This document shows, piece after piece, positions 1 to 9,912 of a stretch of 64,000 bases of DNA. The stretch's first letter is position 1. Each line of letters starts with the position of its first letter. A program made the translations under genes and the position numbers. Origin of the DNA: Aurantiacibacter odishensis (GTDB taxonomy: Bacteria > Pseudomonadota > Alphaproteobacteria > Sphingomonadales > Sphingomonadaceae); contig NZ_QYOS01000025.1 in NCBI RefSeq assembly GCF_003605195.1, positions 186,001 through 250,000 on the forward strand. Direction: 5' to 3'. The notes under the pieces are model-generated. The model was not told the origin of the DNA, did no database searches, and worked only from the letters and a program-made list of their open reading frames with translations.

Positions 1-1282
1 CGATCATCGTTCCGGCGACAGAGGCAATGGCCCAGACGCCCAGCACGCGGTCGCTCTCGGCTTCCGCGATCACTTTCACGAAGCCGTCCGGCTCGTGGTT
101 GGTCTTGGCGCGGGAGTTGGCCATCATCGGGAACTTGGACGTCTTCACGGCTTTCTTGTCGCCGCCCATCTTCTCGACAGCCTGCTCCTCGGTCAGGCCA
201 ACGCCGGCGATTTCGGGCCAGGTGTAGACGACCGACGGAATCACATCGTGATTCACGATGCCGGTCTCGCCCGCAATCCATTCGGCAACGGCGATGCCTT
301 CATCCTCGGCCTTGTGAGCGAGCATCGGGCCAGGCGCCACGTCACCGATGGCGCGCACGCCCTCGACCGAGGTGCGGAATTCGCCGTCCACCTCGATCTG
401 GCCGCGATCGTTGGTTTCGAGGCCGATGTTCTCAAGACCAAGGCCCTCGGTATTAGGCTTACGGCCAATAGATACCAGCACACAGTCGGCGGTCATCGTT
501 TCCTCGTCACCACCCTTGGCAGGCTCGAGTGTCAGCGTGGCCTTCTTGCCTTTCACCGATACGCCGGTGACCTTGGTGGAAAGCTTGAATTCGATGCCCT
601 GCTTCTTGAAAATCTTACGCGATTCCTTGCGTACGTCGCCGTCCATGCCGGGCAGCACCTCGTCGAGGAATTCGACGCAGGTGACTTTCGCGCCCAGACG
701 GCGCCAGACGCTGCCGAGTTCGAGGCCGATCACGCCCGCACCGATCACCACCATGTGTTCCGGCACCTTGGGCAGTTCCAGAGCTCCGGTGGAATCGACC
801 ACCACGTGCTTGGAGTTGTCGACTTCGACATTGGGGAGCGGCGTGACGCTGGAACCGGTGGCTATCACCACTTCCTTTGCCGTCACTGTCTCGCCGCCCA
901 CGTCCACGGTGTGCGCGTCCACGAACTTCGCGTGGCCCTTCTTCCAGTCGACCTTGTTCTTCTTGAACAGGAACTCGATGCCCTTGGTGAGCCCGTCGAC
1001 GGCCTCGATCCGCTGGCCGTGCAGCTTGTCCATGTTCAGCTTGGGCGTCACCTCGATACCCATGTGCTCCATCGCGCCATTGGCGGCAGCGTCGTAGAAC
1101 TCGGACGCGTGCAGCATGGCCTTGGAGGGAATGCAGCCGACATTGAGGCAGGTCCCGCCCAGCGTCTCGCGGCTTTCGGCGCAGGCGGTTTTCAGCCCGA
1201 GCTGCGCGGCGCGAATGGCCGCGACATAGCCGCCGGGACCGGCACCGATAACAAGGACGTCATAATCGTAATTCTCAGCCAC
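1..1282 (-). CDS. lpdA: dihydrolipoyl dehydrogenase (E3), 3' end outside window
   Basis: FAD-dependent E3 subunit that reoxidises the lipoyl group of the 2-oxoglutarate (and possibly pyruvate) dehydrogenase complex using NAD+. The N-terminus has the FAD-binding motif VIGAGPGGYVAA and the redox-active disulfide motif GGTCLNVGCIPSK (Cys45 and Cys50 from the chosen start). The best start is a GTG at 1282, just before [10 protein letters not shown]. About 427 codons are visible. The family is about 465-470 residues, so the C-terminal end of the dimerisation domain with the catalytic His-Glu pair lies beyond the left edge. It is the last visible gene of the mdh-suc operon and overlaps the upstream lipoprotein gene by 8 nt, which suggests translational coupling. 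Confidence 0.95.
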   Translation of the reverse strand, partial: MAENYDYDVLVIGAGPGGYVAAIRAAQLGLKTACAESRETLGGTCLNVGCIPSKAMLHASEFYDAAANGAMEHMGIEVTPKLNMDKLHGQRIEAVDGLTKGIEFLFKKNKVDWKKGHAKFVDAHTVDVGGETVTAKEVVIATGSSVTPLPNVEVDNSKHVVVDSTGALELPKVPEHMVVIGAGVIGLELGSVWRRLGAKVTCVEFLDEVLPGMDGDVRKESRKIFKKQGIEFKLSTKVTGVSVKGKKATLTLEPAKGGDEETMTADCVLVSIGRKPNTEGLGLENIGLETNDRGQIEVDGEFRTSVEGVRAIGDVAPGPMLAHKAEDEGIAVAEWIAGETGIVNHDVIPSVVYTWPEIAGVGLTEEQAVEKMGGDKKAVKTSKFPMMANSRAKTNHEPDGFVKVIAEAESDRVLGVWAIASVAGTMI

Positions 1283-1619
1283 CTGCTTCCTCCGCTGGTG
1301 TCGTTTGGTTCGTTTCGAGATCGGGGTCCGTGGAGGCCGCGCAATCGTTGACGATGGATGTAACCCGCTCCTGGCTTATGTCTTCCAGGGTAAGGTCGGA
1401 GTCCTCGATATAGGTATCGGCAACGCATTCGCACACCTGGCTGATGCGCGGGCCTGCGATGCTTGCACCTTCGGCAACCTGCTCGCACTGTGCCGTGACG
1501 CTGTTGCGCAGTTCGCCTTCGAACGCATCGCCGGCGATATCGGTCGCAGCATCGCATCCACCCAGGGACGCGGCACCTGCCAACAACAAGAGGGGGCGTT
1601 TGATGCGCATCATCCTCAC
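1275..1619 (-). CDS. small putative lipoprotein inside the suc operon
   Basis: A 114-residue protein of unknown function. The N-terminus has basic residues, a hydrophobic stretch ([10 protein letters not shown]) and a lipobox ending LGGC, so it is predicted to be lipidated and held in the periplasm. The mature part is acidic and carries four more Cys residues (AQCEQ, VCECV, NDCAA), compatible with disulfides. It sits between sucB (4-nt overlap) and lpdA (8-nt overlap), so it is surely co-transcribed with them. The position is odd for a periplasmic lipoprotein, since E2 and E3 are cytosolic partners. I do not recognise a named family. Confidence 0.75.
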   Translation of the reverse strand: MRMMRIKRPLLLLAGAASLGGCDAATDIAGDAFEGELRNSVTAQCEQVAEGASIAGPRISQVCECVADTYIEDSDLTLEDISQERVTSIVNDCAASTDPDLETNQTTPAEEAGG

Positions 1620-2902
1620 AGGTCGATCAGCATCCGCATGGGATCCTCGATCGCTTCCTTCATGATCTTGAGCGCGGTCACGGCCTCGCGGCCGTCGATG
1701 ATGCGGTGGTCGTAGCTGAGAGCCAGGTACATCATCGGGCGGATCACCACTTCGCCGTTTACGGCGACGGGGCGGTCCTCGATGCGGTGGAGGCCCAGCA
1801 CGGCAGACTGCGGGGGATTGATGATCGGAGTCGACATCAGCGAACCGAACACACCGCCGTTCGAGATGGTGAAGGTGCCGCCGCGCATGTCTTCCATGGT
1901 CAGGGCGCCTTCCTTAGCGCGCTTGCCGAAGTCGGCGATGGCGAGTTCGATCTCGGCAAAGCTCATCTGGTCGATCGAGCGGACCACCGGCACGACCAGG
2001 CCATTGGGGGCGGAGACTGCAACCGACAGGTCGACGTAGTCGTGATAGACGATCTCGTCCCCGTCGATCTGCGCGTTCACGGCTGGCACGTCCTTCAGCG
2101 CCAGTGCGGCAGCCTTGGCGAAAAAGGACATGAAGCCCAGCTTGATGCCGTGCTTCTTGGCGAACGTGTCCTTGTAGGCCTCGCGCGCCTCGATCACGGC
2201 GGTCATGTCGCAATCGTTGAAGGTGGTGAGCAGCGCCGCCTCCTCCTGCGCGCCTTTCAGCCGTTTGGCGATGGTCTGGCGCATACGCGTCATCTTCACG
2301 CGCTCCTCACGCCGCTCGCCCTTGGCGGAGGGAGCGGGGGCGGGTGCAGGCGACGGGGAAGGCGTCGGGGCAGGGGCGCTATCGCCAGAGCCCTTGGACC
2401 CTGCCTGCTTGGATTGGGCAGCGGCCAGCACGTCTTCCTTGGTCAGGCGGCCGTCCTTGCCGGTGCCCTTGATAGTGGTGGGGTCCACACCGTGTTCCAG
2501 CACCGCGCGGCGCACGGCGGGAGACATGGTCGGCGCATCGCCGCCTTTCGCGTCCTCGCCCTTCGCATCATCGTCGGGCAGCTTCTCCATTTCCTTGGCG
2601 CTTTCCTTCGCCGCGGAATCGTCGGACTTTGCCGCAGCGGGCTTGTCGGCAGACTTGCCTTCCGCGCCTTCCTGGACCCGCGCGATCACGGCGCCGACTT
2701 CAACAGTTTCGCCCAGTTCGACAGTGAACTCAGCCAGCACGCCCGCCACGGGGGAGGGCACTTCCACGGCGACCTTGTCTGTTTCCAGGCTGGCGATCGG
2801 CTCGTCCGCTTCCACGGCATCGCCGGGCTGCTTCAGCCATTCGCCAACAGTGGCTTCGGTGACCGATTCACCAAGCGTGGGGACTTTTACTTCGGTTGCC
2901 AT
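1616..2902 (-). CDS. sucB: 2-oxoglutarate dehydrogenase E2, dihydrolipoyl succinyltransferase
   Basis: Core acyltransferase of the 2-oxoglutarate dehydrogenase complex; it moves the succinyl group from E1 to CoA. The 428 residues comprise one N-terminal lipoyl domain ([11 protein letters not shown], lipoylated Lys43), an Ala/Pro/Lys/Ser-rich linker, a peripheral subunit-binding domain ([15 protein letters not shown], about residues 125-160) and a C-terminal catalytic domain with the active-site motif [12 protein letters not shown]. The start chosen is the ATG before [13 protein letters not shown]; the frame is open further upstream but there it only overlaps the sucA 3' end out of frame. It lies 28 nt downstream of sucA and overlaps the following lipoprotein gene by 4 nt. 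Confidence 0.97.
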   Translation of the reverse strand: MATEVKVPTLGESVTEATVGEWLKQPGDAVEADEPIASLETDKVAVEVPSPVAGVLAEFTVELGETVEVGAVIARVQEGAEGKSADKPAAAKSDDSAAKESAKEMEKLPDDDAKGEDAKGGDAPTMSPAVRRAVLEHGVDPTTIKGTGKDGRLTKEDVLAAAQSKQAGSKGSGDSAPAPTPSPSPAPAPAPSAKGERREERVKMTRMRQTIAKRLKGAQEEAALLTTFNDCDMTAVIEAREAYKDTFAKKHGIKLGFMSFFAKAAALALKDVPAVNAQIDGDEIVYHDYVDLSVAVSAPNGLVVPVVRSIDQMSFAEIELAIADFGKRAKEGALTMEDMRGGTFTISNGGVFGSLMSTPIINPPQSAVLGLHRIEDRPVAVNGEVVIRPMMYLALSYDHRIIDGREAVTALKIMKEAIEDPMRMLIDL

Positions 2903-2930
2903 GCGGTGCGTTCCTTGGCTCTCTGAATGC

Positions 2931-5768
2931 TTACTTCTGGCCGCGCGACTTGCGCGATGCGGCGGTCTTGCCGCGTTCGGAAAGGCCCAGCGCCACGGAG
3001 ACGAGCGCCTCCTGCTGTGCCTGGTGGCGCTTGGCGTAGCCGGTGGCGGGCGATGCCGCTTCTTCGCGACCGGCATAGCGAGGGCGCATGCCATCGTGAC
3101 CGGCGGCGGTCAGCGCGTCCTCGATGCGATTCTGAACGAAGAACCAGGCACCGTTGTTGTGCGGTTCTTCCTGGCACCAGACCACTTCCTCGAGGCCCGT
3201 CATACGCTTCATCCGCACGGCCAGCGGCTCGCCGGGGAAGGGATAGAGCTGCTCGATCCGCACGATGGAAACGTCGTCCAGTTCCTCCTCGTCGCGCTTT
3301 TCCATCAGGTCGTAGGCGACCTTGCCCGAACACAGCACGAGGCGCCGGACCTTCTTGTCGTCGATCTCGGTCTTGTCGGAAAGGATGCGCTGGAAGTGAT
3401 GGTCACCCATGAAGCGATAGGCATCGCTCTTGGCCTTGGGATGGCGCAGCAGGCTCTTGGGGCTCATGATGACGAGCGGCTTGCGGAACGGGCGCAGCAT
3501 CTGGCGGCGAAGCACGTGGAAGTAGTTCGCGGGGCTGGTGATGTTGCAGACCTGGATATTGTCGTTCGCGCACAATTGCAGGAAACGCTCGAGACGGGCG
3601 GAGGAGTGCTCCGGACCCTGTCCCTCGTATCCATGCGGCAGCAACATGACGAGGCCGTTGGCGCGCTGCCACTTCACCTCGCCCGCAGCGATGAACTGGT
3701 CGATCATCACCTGCGCGCCGTTGGCGAAATCGCCGAACTGCGCTTCCCACAGCACCAGCGTCTTGGGATCGGCGAGGGCGAAGCCGTATTCGAAGCCGAG
3801 CACGCCAAACTCGCTCAGCGTGGAGTCGTAAACCTCGAACTTGCCGTGGGGCAGGGTGGCGAGGGGAATGTACTTGTCCTCGGTCTTTTGGTCGACCCAG
3901 ATGGCGTGCCGCTGGCTGAAGGTGCCGCGTCCGGAATCCTGGCCCGACAGGCGCACGCCGAAGCCTTCGGTCACGAGGCTGCCGAAAGCCAGTGCCTCCG
4001 CCGTCGCCCAGTCGAAGCCTTCGCCGGTCTTGAACATCTCGCGCTTGGCATCGAGCACGCGGCCCAGTGTCTTGTGAATGTCCAGATCGTCGGGAACCGT
4101 GGTGAGCGTGCGGCCAAGGCTGTCGAACAGCTTCTTGTCGAGCGCGGTTTCCACGTTGCGGCGCGCGGTCTCGGGGTCGGCAGGCTTGTGCAGCCCGCTC
4201 CATCGACCAGCGAACCAGTCGATCTCATTGGGCTTGTAGGTCTTGCCGGCCTCGAACTCCTCGTCGAGGTGGGCGATGAATTCGGCGCGCATTTCGGGTG
4301 CGGTGCCTTCTTCAAGCACGCCCTGTTCCTTCAGCCGTTCAGAATAGATTTCCGAAACGCGAGGATGGCCCTTGATCTCGTCGTACATCAACGGCTGGGT
4401 GAACTTGGGCTCGTCGCCCTCGTTGTGGCCGAACCGGCGATAGCACCACATGTCGATCACGATATCGCGCTTGAAGCGCTGGCGGTATTCGATCGCCAGC
4501 TTGCAGGCGAAAGTCACCGCTTCGGGATCGTCGCCGTTGACGTGCAGGATCGGCGCTTGCACGCCCTTCGCCACGTCGGACGGGTAGGGGCTGGAGCGAG
4601 CGAATTTCGGGCTGGTGGTGAAGCCGATCTGGTTGTTGATCACGAAGTGGATGCAACCGCCGGTGGAATAGCCGCGTACGCCGGAAAGGCCGAAACATTC
4701 CCACACCACGCCCTGGCCGGCAAAAGCCGCGTCGCCATGGATCAGGACCGGCAGCACCTGCTCGTGATTGTCCAGATCGTCGCGGAACGCCTGCTGTGCG
4801 CGAGTCTTGCCCAGCACAACGGGGTTCACCGCTTCGAGGTGGGAGGGGTTGGGCACCAGGCTCATGTGCACCTTGATGCCGTCGAACTCGCGGTCCGTGC
4901 TGGTGCCGAGGTGGTATTTCACGTCGCCCGAACCGCCGACATCGTCGGGGTTGGAACTGCCGCCGGAAAACTCGTGGAAGATCACCTTGTATGGCTTTGC
5001 CATCACGTTCGCGAGCACGTTCAACCGGCCACGGTGGGCCATGCCGTAGATGATCTCGCGCACGCCCAGCGCGCCACCGTACTTGATGACCGCTTCCAGG
5101 GCCGGGATCATCGATTCGCCGCCGTCGAGGCCGAAACGCTTGGTGCCGACGTATTTCTTTGCGAGGTACTTCTCGTATTCCTCGCCGCGAATGACGGCCT
5201 TCAGGATCGCCTTCTTGCCTTCCGGCGTGAACTGAATCGTCTCTTCGGGGCTTTCGAACTTGTCCTGCAGGAAACGCCGCTCCTCGGTATCGGCGATGTG
5301 CATGTATTCAAGGCCGACGTGCCCGCAGTAGGTGAGGCGCAGCGCGTTGTAGAGCGTGCCGACTTTCACCCAGTCGAAGCCGAAGGCTCCGCCAACGTAG
5401 ACTTCCTTGTCTTCCTGCCCTTCGAAACCGTGCCACTTCAGGGTCAGCTCTTCAGGGTTGTCCTGGTGCGATATGCCCAGCGGATCGAGCTTGGCCCCAA
5501 GGTGCCCGCGCACGCGGTAGAGCCGGATCAGCAGCATGGCCTGGATGGAATCGCGCGCCGCCGCCTCGATGGAGGCGGAGTCTGTCGGCTTGCCTGCTTT
5601 CGCGGCGGCTTCCTTCACCACGGCGACCATGTCGGTCGGGTCCATCGCCGCAGACCACCCGCCCGCGTCGTCGGTCAGCGGCCAGCGCGGGTTGCCCCAC
5701 GACGGGCCGGGCTGCGCGCCTTCCTGCGGCGGCATCTCGGGGAGGAAGTTGTCCGGCTCTTTACCCAT
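2931..5768 (-). CDS. sucA: 2-oxoglutarate dehydrogenase E1
   Basis: Thiamine-diphosphate-dependent E1 that decarboxylates 2-oxoglutarate and succinylates the E2 lipoyl arm. It is 945 residues, normal for the family. Visible signatures are the N-terminal region [18 protein letters not shown], the ThDP/Mg region with [10 protein letters not shown] and [20 protein letters not shown], and the C-terminal transketolase-like part with [19 protein letters not shown] and [12 protein letters not shown]. The start [12 protein letters not shown] gives a plausible E2-binding N-terminal extension. It sits 33 nt after sucD in the same operon. Confidence 0.98.
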   Translation of the reverse strand: MGKEPDNFLPEMPPQEGAQPGPSWGNPRWPLTDDAGGWSAAMDPTDMVAVVKEAAAKAGKPTDSASIEAAARDSIQAMLLIRLYRVRGHLGAKLDPLGISHQDNPEELTLKWHGFEGQEDKEVYVGGAFGFDWVKVGTLYNALRLTYCGHVGLEYMHIADTEERRFLQDKFESPEETIQFTPEGKKAILKAVIRGEEYEKYLAKKYVGTKRFGLDGGESMIPALEAVIKYGGALGVREIIYGMAHRGRLNVLANVMAKPYKVIFHEFSGGSSNPDDVGGSGDVKYHLGTSTDREFDGIKVHMSLVPNPSHLEAVNPVVLGKTRAQQAFRDDLDNHEQVLPVLIHGDAAFAGQGVVWECFGLSGVRGYSTGGCIHFVINNQIGFTTSPKFARSSPYPSDVAKGVQAPILHVNGDDPEAVTFACKLAIEYRQRFKRDIVIDMWCYRRFGHNEGDEPKFTQPLMYDEIKGHPRVSEIYSERLKEQGVLEEGTAPEMRAEFIAHLDEEFEAGKTYKPNEIDWFAGRWSGLHKPADPETARRNVETALDKKLFDSLGRTLTTVPDDLDIHKTLGRVLDAKREMFKTGEGFDWATAEALAFGSLVTEGFGVRLSGQDSGRGTFSQRHAIWVDQKTEDKYIPLATLPHGKFEVYDSTLSEFGVLGFEYGFALADPKTLVLWEAQFGDFANGAQVMIDQFIAAGEVKWQRANGLVMLLPHGYEGQGPEHSSARLERFLQLCANDNIQVCNITSPANYFHVLRRQMLRPFRKPLVIMSPKSLLRHPKAKSDAYRFMGDHHFQRILSDKTEIDDKKVRRLVLCSGKVAYDLMEKRDEEELDDVSIVRIEQLYPFPGEPLAVRMKRMTGLEEVVWCQEEPHNNGAWFFVQNRIEDALTAAGHDGMRPRYAGREEAASPATGYAKRHQAQQEALVSVALGLSERGKTAASRKSRGQK

Positions 5769-5801
5769 GGCTCTATCCTTTGGACTCTAAAGGAACGGCG
5801 G

Positions 5802-6692
5802 TTACGCCAGTTCCTTCAGCAGTGCGTCGAGCGTGGTGCCAAGCTCGCTGGGCGACTGGGCAACGCGGATACCTGCGTCTTCCATCGCCGCGATCTTGTC
5901 GTCCGCGCCGCCCTTGCCGCCCGAGACGATGGCGCCCGCGTGGCCCATGCGGCGACCCGGAGGGGCCGTGCGACCGGCAATGAAGCCGACCATCGGCTTG
6001 CGGCGGCCCTTGGCGGCTTCCTGCTTGATGAACTCGGCGGCTTCTTCCTCGGCGCTGCCGCCGATTTCGCCGATCATGATCATCGACTTGGTTTCATCGT
6101 CGTCGAGGAACATGTCCAGCACGTCGATGAAATTGGTGCCGTTGACGGGATCGCCGCCGATGCCGACAGCGGTGGTCTGACCGAGGCCCACCGCGGTGGT
6201 CTGGTGCACGGCTTCATAGGTCAGAGTGCCCGAGCGAGAGACGACGCCGACGCTGCCCTTCTTGAAGATGGAGCCGGGCATGATGCCGATCTTGCACTCT
6301 TCCGGCGTCAGCACGCCGGGGCAGTTCGGGCCGATCAGGCGCGACTTGGAGCCGGTCAGCGCGCGCTTCACCGTCACCATGTCCATCACGGGAACACCTT
6401 CGGTGATGGTGATGATCAGTTCGATCTCGGCCTCGATCGCCTCGAGGATCGCGTCAGCTGCGAAGGGCGGCGGCACGTAGATGCACGAAGCCGTCGCGCC
6501 CGTGGCTTCCTTCGCCTGGCGCACCGTATCGAATTGCGGCAGACCGAGGTGTTCGCTACCGCCTTTGCCCGGCGTGACGCCCGCAACCATCTTGGTGCCG
6601 TAATCCAGCGCCTGCTGCGTGTGGAAGGTGCCGGTGTTGCCGGTCATGCCTTGCGTGATGACCTTGGTGTTCTTGTCGACGAGGATGCTCAT
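5802..6692 (-). CDS. sucD: succinyl-CoA ligase (ADP/GDP-forming) alpha subunit
   Basis: Alpha subunit of succinyl-CoA synthetase. It binds CoA and carries the phosphohistidine in the step succinyl-CoA to succinate with NTP formation. The 296 residues start [18 protein letters not shown], with the CoA-binding Rossmann region, [17 protein letters not shown] and the active-site His segment [16 protein letters not shown]. It lies between mdh and sucA. The beta subunit gene sucC, its obligate partner and its neighbour in many bacteria, is absent from this operon and must be encoded elsewhere. Confidence 0.98.
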   Translation of the reverse strand: MSILVDKNTKVITQGMTGNTGTFHTQQALDYGTKMVAGVTPGKGGSEHLGLPQFDTVRQAKEATGATASCIYVPPPFAADAILEAIEAEIELIITITEGVPVMDMVTVKRALTGSKSRLIGPNCPGVLTPEECKIGIMPGSIFKKGSVGVVSRSGTLTYEAVHQTTAVGLGQTTAVGIGGDPVNGTNFIDVLDMFLDDDETKSMIMIGEIGGSAEEEAAEFIKQEAAKGRRKPMVGFIAGRTAPPGRRMGHAGAIVSGGKGGADDKIAAMEDAGIRVAQSPSELGTTLDALLKELA

Positions 6693-6729
6693 GGCGTTCG
6701 TCCCTTATCTTGACTGGTATTGTGGTAAA

Positions 6730-7701
<972 letters not shown>

Positions 7702-7832
7702 CTATCCTTCTCGGGCGCGTCTGCCTGCCTGTGGTGACTGCCCAGCGCCCACGCGGGACCAGCCACCCGGATTCGATTTGGCCGCCCTAGGGCGCGGGAA
7801 AGGGCATTGCAACCGCGAAAAGGAATTGTTTT

Positions 7833-7847
7833 TGCAAACAGTTCGCA
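7833..7847. promoter_or_regulatory. near-perfect 7-1-7 palindrome upstream of mdh (Fur/Irr-like operator candidate)
   Basis: TGCAAAC-A-GTTCGCA is a 7-1-7 inverted repeat with one mismatch, in a locally AT-rich stretch about 140 bp upstream of the mdh start. Fur-family regulators bind 7-1-7 palindromes and alphaproteobacterial sites are often of TGC-N-GCA type. No regulator is visible here, so the assignment is only a guess. The rest of 7693-7982 holds no gene I can support. Confidence 0.3.
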
Positions 7848-7982
7848 ATAGCAATAACGCGCTGCAGATCAAGCCAGATGCATAGTCACAAGACGCGGCA
7901 AAGCGCCAGCGGTTCCCCGACCTGTCACGGCGGGGACGCAGGCGCGCATGTTGTTGGAAATTGCTTGCTGTCGAGAAGCGGC

Positions 7983-8222
7983 TCAGCCGCCAGCCTGCGC
8001 CGGCATGTCGATTCGGCTGGCCATGCGCCGATCAAGCGCGCGGCACACTTCCAGCCACCATTCGAAGGTCTGGCGATCACCGGCGTCGGCAGCGGTGATG
8101 GCCTGCTGCCGGGCATGGTCAGCCGCGGCAAGGCCATGCTCCGCGAAATGGCGCAGAGCTGCGTGGAGGTGGGGGCTGGAAACCTGCTTGCCGCGGTTGT
8201 CGTTCGCAGGACGGAAATGCAT
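7983..8222 (-). CDS. small conserved hypothetical protein
   Basis: A 79-residue protein from the start MHFRPANDNRGKQ. The body (HLHAALRHFAEHGLAAADHA, then FEWWLEVCRALDRRMA) is an amphipathic helical protein of a type I associate with sphingomonad genomes; I know no function. No signal peptide or membrane segment is seen. The start is uncertain. In-frame ATGs at 8246 and 8291 would add 8 or 23 residues, and the one at 8291 has the better GGAAG ribosome-binding site. It is on the same strand as mdh, 290 bp upstream of it. Confidence 0.6.
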   Translation of the reverse strand: MHFRPANDNRGKQVSSPHLHAALRHFAEHGLAAADHARQQAITAADAGDRQTFEWWLEVCRALDRRMASRIDMPAQAGG

Positions 8223-8419
8223 CGCGCGCGCTTTGCGGCGGGGCATCCGGCAGCTGGTGCGATGAAGCGATGCGGCAAAGCGAATGGGCATGGTTTGCGA
8301 ACTTCCGAATTTTCCTGTCTTCGCCTCTGCGGGCGATGGCACGACTTTAGACGCCCTCACGCTAAGCGAAGGTTGGAAGGCATGGTTTCCGAAATGTTGA
8401 GGCTGTTCAGCCTCTTCGC

Positions 8420-9514
8420 TCAGGGCCGTTCGATCCACCGACCGCTGTTGGCATATTCGCTGCGCACCGCGCCCGAGGACGGCAGCAGGCTGGTGCTGGC
8501 CGGTGCGGGAGCGGGCGTTGCAGTCGGCGCGCTTTGGGGCGCGGTCGGCGGCGTTCCCGGCACTTCGGCAAGCGACGTAGCCTGCGCCAGCGCCACGGGG
8601 TCCGGACCCTCAGCCTGTGCCAGCGACGGCGGCGTGGTGGCGCGGCCCGGCTGCGGCTCCCCGCCAGTATAGTCGAATACGAAGGCGGCGCTCTGTCCTG
8701 CCGCTCCCGGCCAGCGATAGAACACGTGCGCGCCGATCACCGTCGTGCGCGTCAGGCTGGGTGCCCAGTAAGGGTTCACGGCCAGTGTGTGGTAATGGGT
8801 GGAAAGGCCAACCGGCGCATAGACGCTGCCCGCCAGCGCCGCGCGGGCGATGCGGCTGGCGCGCTCCCACCCGCCGCGCGAGGGACGGCGGGCCAGAGAG
8901 CCGTCGCAGGTAAAGGTGAACTGGCACCCGGTTCGCCGCGCCGATCCCTGGTAGACGACGCCGCAAACCGTGTTCGGCCAGGCGCTGTGCGCCACGCGGT
9001 TCAGCACCACCTGCGCCACGGCACGCTGGCCCGCGTCGCTCTCGCTGGCGGCTTCATAGTAGATCGCCGTGGCGAGGCATTCCTGCGCGCGCACCATGTC
9101 GCCGCCCGATCCCATGGCCACCAGCGACGCAGCGGCCGGGCCAATTTCGGGCCGCGCGGGGCTGGCCAGCTCGGCGCTGTCTATCGTTGCACCGCCGGGA
9201 GTGTATGCAGCCGTCACGACCGGCGCTTCCTCCAGGTAGTAGAAAGCGGAGCCGGGAAAGCTCTGACCCGGCGTCTCGAACCCCATCGGCTGGGTGGCCT
9301 TGGAGGGCGCTTGCGCGATCTCGGGCTCGAAAGCGGTTTCCGCTGCCAGAGCCGGCACGGCGAGCACTGCCGCCAACACGCCCAGGCGGCGGACGAGCGC
9401 GGCACGCCGCGCAGCGCGCGCACGGCGGCGCTCGGCGAGAATCATTTGCAGAGTCGGGCGGGCGGTCTGGTCCACGCGCTCGCCCATAGGGTGAAGAGCT
9501 TGCCGGGACATCAA
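8420..9514 (-). CDS. cell-wall hydrolase of the SleB/CwlJ family
   Basis: A 364-residue predicted periplasmic peptidoglycan hydrolase (Hydrolase_2 fold). An Arg-rich cytoplasmic N-terminus (RRRARAARRAALVRR) is followed by a hydrophobic segment (about residues 43-58), a low-complexity spacer and the hydrolase domain at about 140-290: ECLATAIYYEAASESDAG with the conserved Glu, QVVLNRVAHSAWPNTVCGVV, CQFTFTCDG and GLSTHYHTLAVNPYW. A Pro/Ala-rich tail follows. In non-sporulating alphaproteobacteria such genes are thought to act in wall remodelling. It is transcribed away from the riboswitch-btuB unit. Confidence 0.93.
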   Translation of the reverse strand: MMSRQALHPMGERVDQTARPTLQMILAERRRARAARRAALVRRLGVLAAVLAVPALAAETAFEPEIAQAPSKATQPMGFETPGQSFPGSAFYYLEEAPVVTAAYTPGGATIDSAELASPARPEIGPAAASLVAMGSGGDMVRAQECLATAIYYEAASESDAGQRAVAQVVLNRVAHSAWPNTVCGVVYQGSARRTGCQFTFTCDGSLARRPSRGGWERASRIARAALAGSVYAPVGLSTHYHTLAVNPYWAPSLTRTTVIGAHVFYRWPGAAGQSAAFVFDYTGGEPQPGRATTPPSLAQAEGPDPVALAQATSLAEVPGTPPTAPQSAPTATPAPAPASTSLLPSSGAVRSEYANSGRWIERP

Positions 9515-9621
9515 CCCCGGTAGGGCCGTTCCAGAGAGGGACGCCGCTTACCGCTCCGTTAACGATCGGGCCGTTCACCATTGCCTCTACGGCATTTGGG
9601 CCATATGGCGGGCGTGACGTC

Positions 9622-9808
9622 ACGGGTGTTCGCGCCGGAATCGTTCCTGTGCGAACCTAAGAGGGAAGCGGGTGCAATACCCGCGCTGCCCCCGCAACTG
9701 TGACCGGGGAGCGACCTGCTCACATGCCACTGCCTGCCTGATTGGATTCAGGGGGCGGGAAGGCGGGCAGGAAGCGACGATCCGGGAGCCAGGAGACCTG
9801 CCCGAGAC
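9622..9808 (+). promoter_or_regulatory. cobalamin (AdoCbl) riboswitch
   Basis: The conserved core is readable in order: AGAGGGAAGCGGGTGCAATACC, split here as AGAGGGAA then GGTGCAATACCCGC, followed by CTGCCCCCGCAACTGTGA and the B12 box GAGCCAGGAGACCTGCC at 9786-9802. It lies about 105 nt upstream of the btuB start and should repress the btu operon when adenosylcobalamin is plentiful. Outer boundaries are approximate. The downstream expression platform, including GCCCGAGAC and TATCGGGCGG (9801-9832), can form a competing hairpin. Confidence 0.95.
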
Positions 9809-9912
9809 GGTCGCTTACGCTATCGGGCGGGGTGTACCGACAGCCAGCGGGAGAGCGCAGTTCCGCGCTCCCTCCGTCACGAGCGGCAAGCACGCTTTTG
9901 ACTGGAGGTTCA

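Noticed and set aside
2205-6713. An uninterrupted plus-strand frame of about 1500 codons opposite sucA and sucD
   Set aside because: It is antisense to two unmistakable enzymes. High-GC codon bias keeps the opposite frame open; the text has no domain and is rich in His, Val and Ala typical of such shadows.
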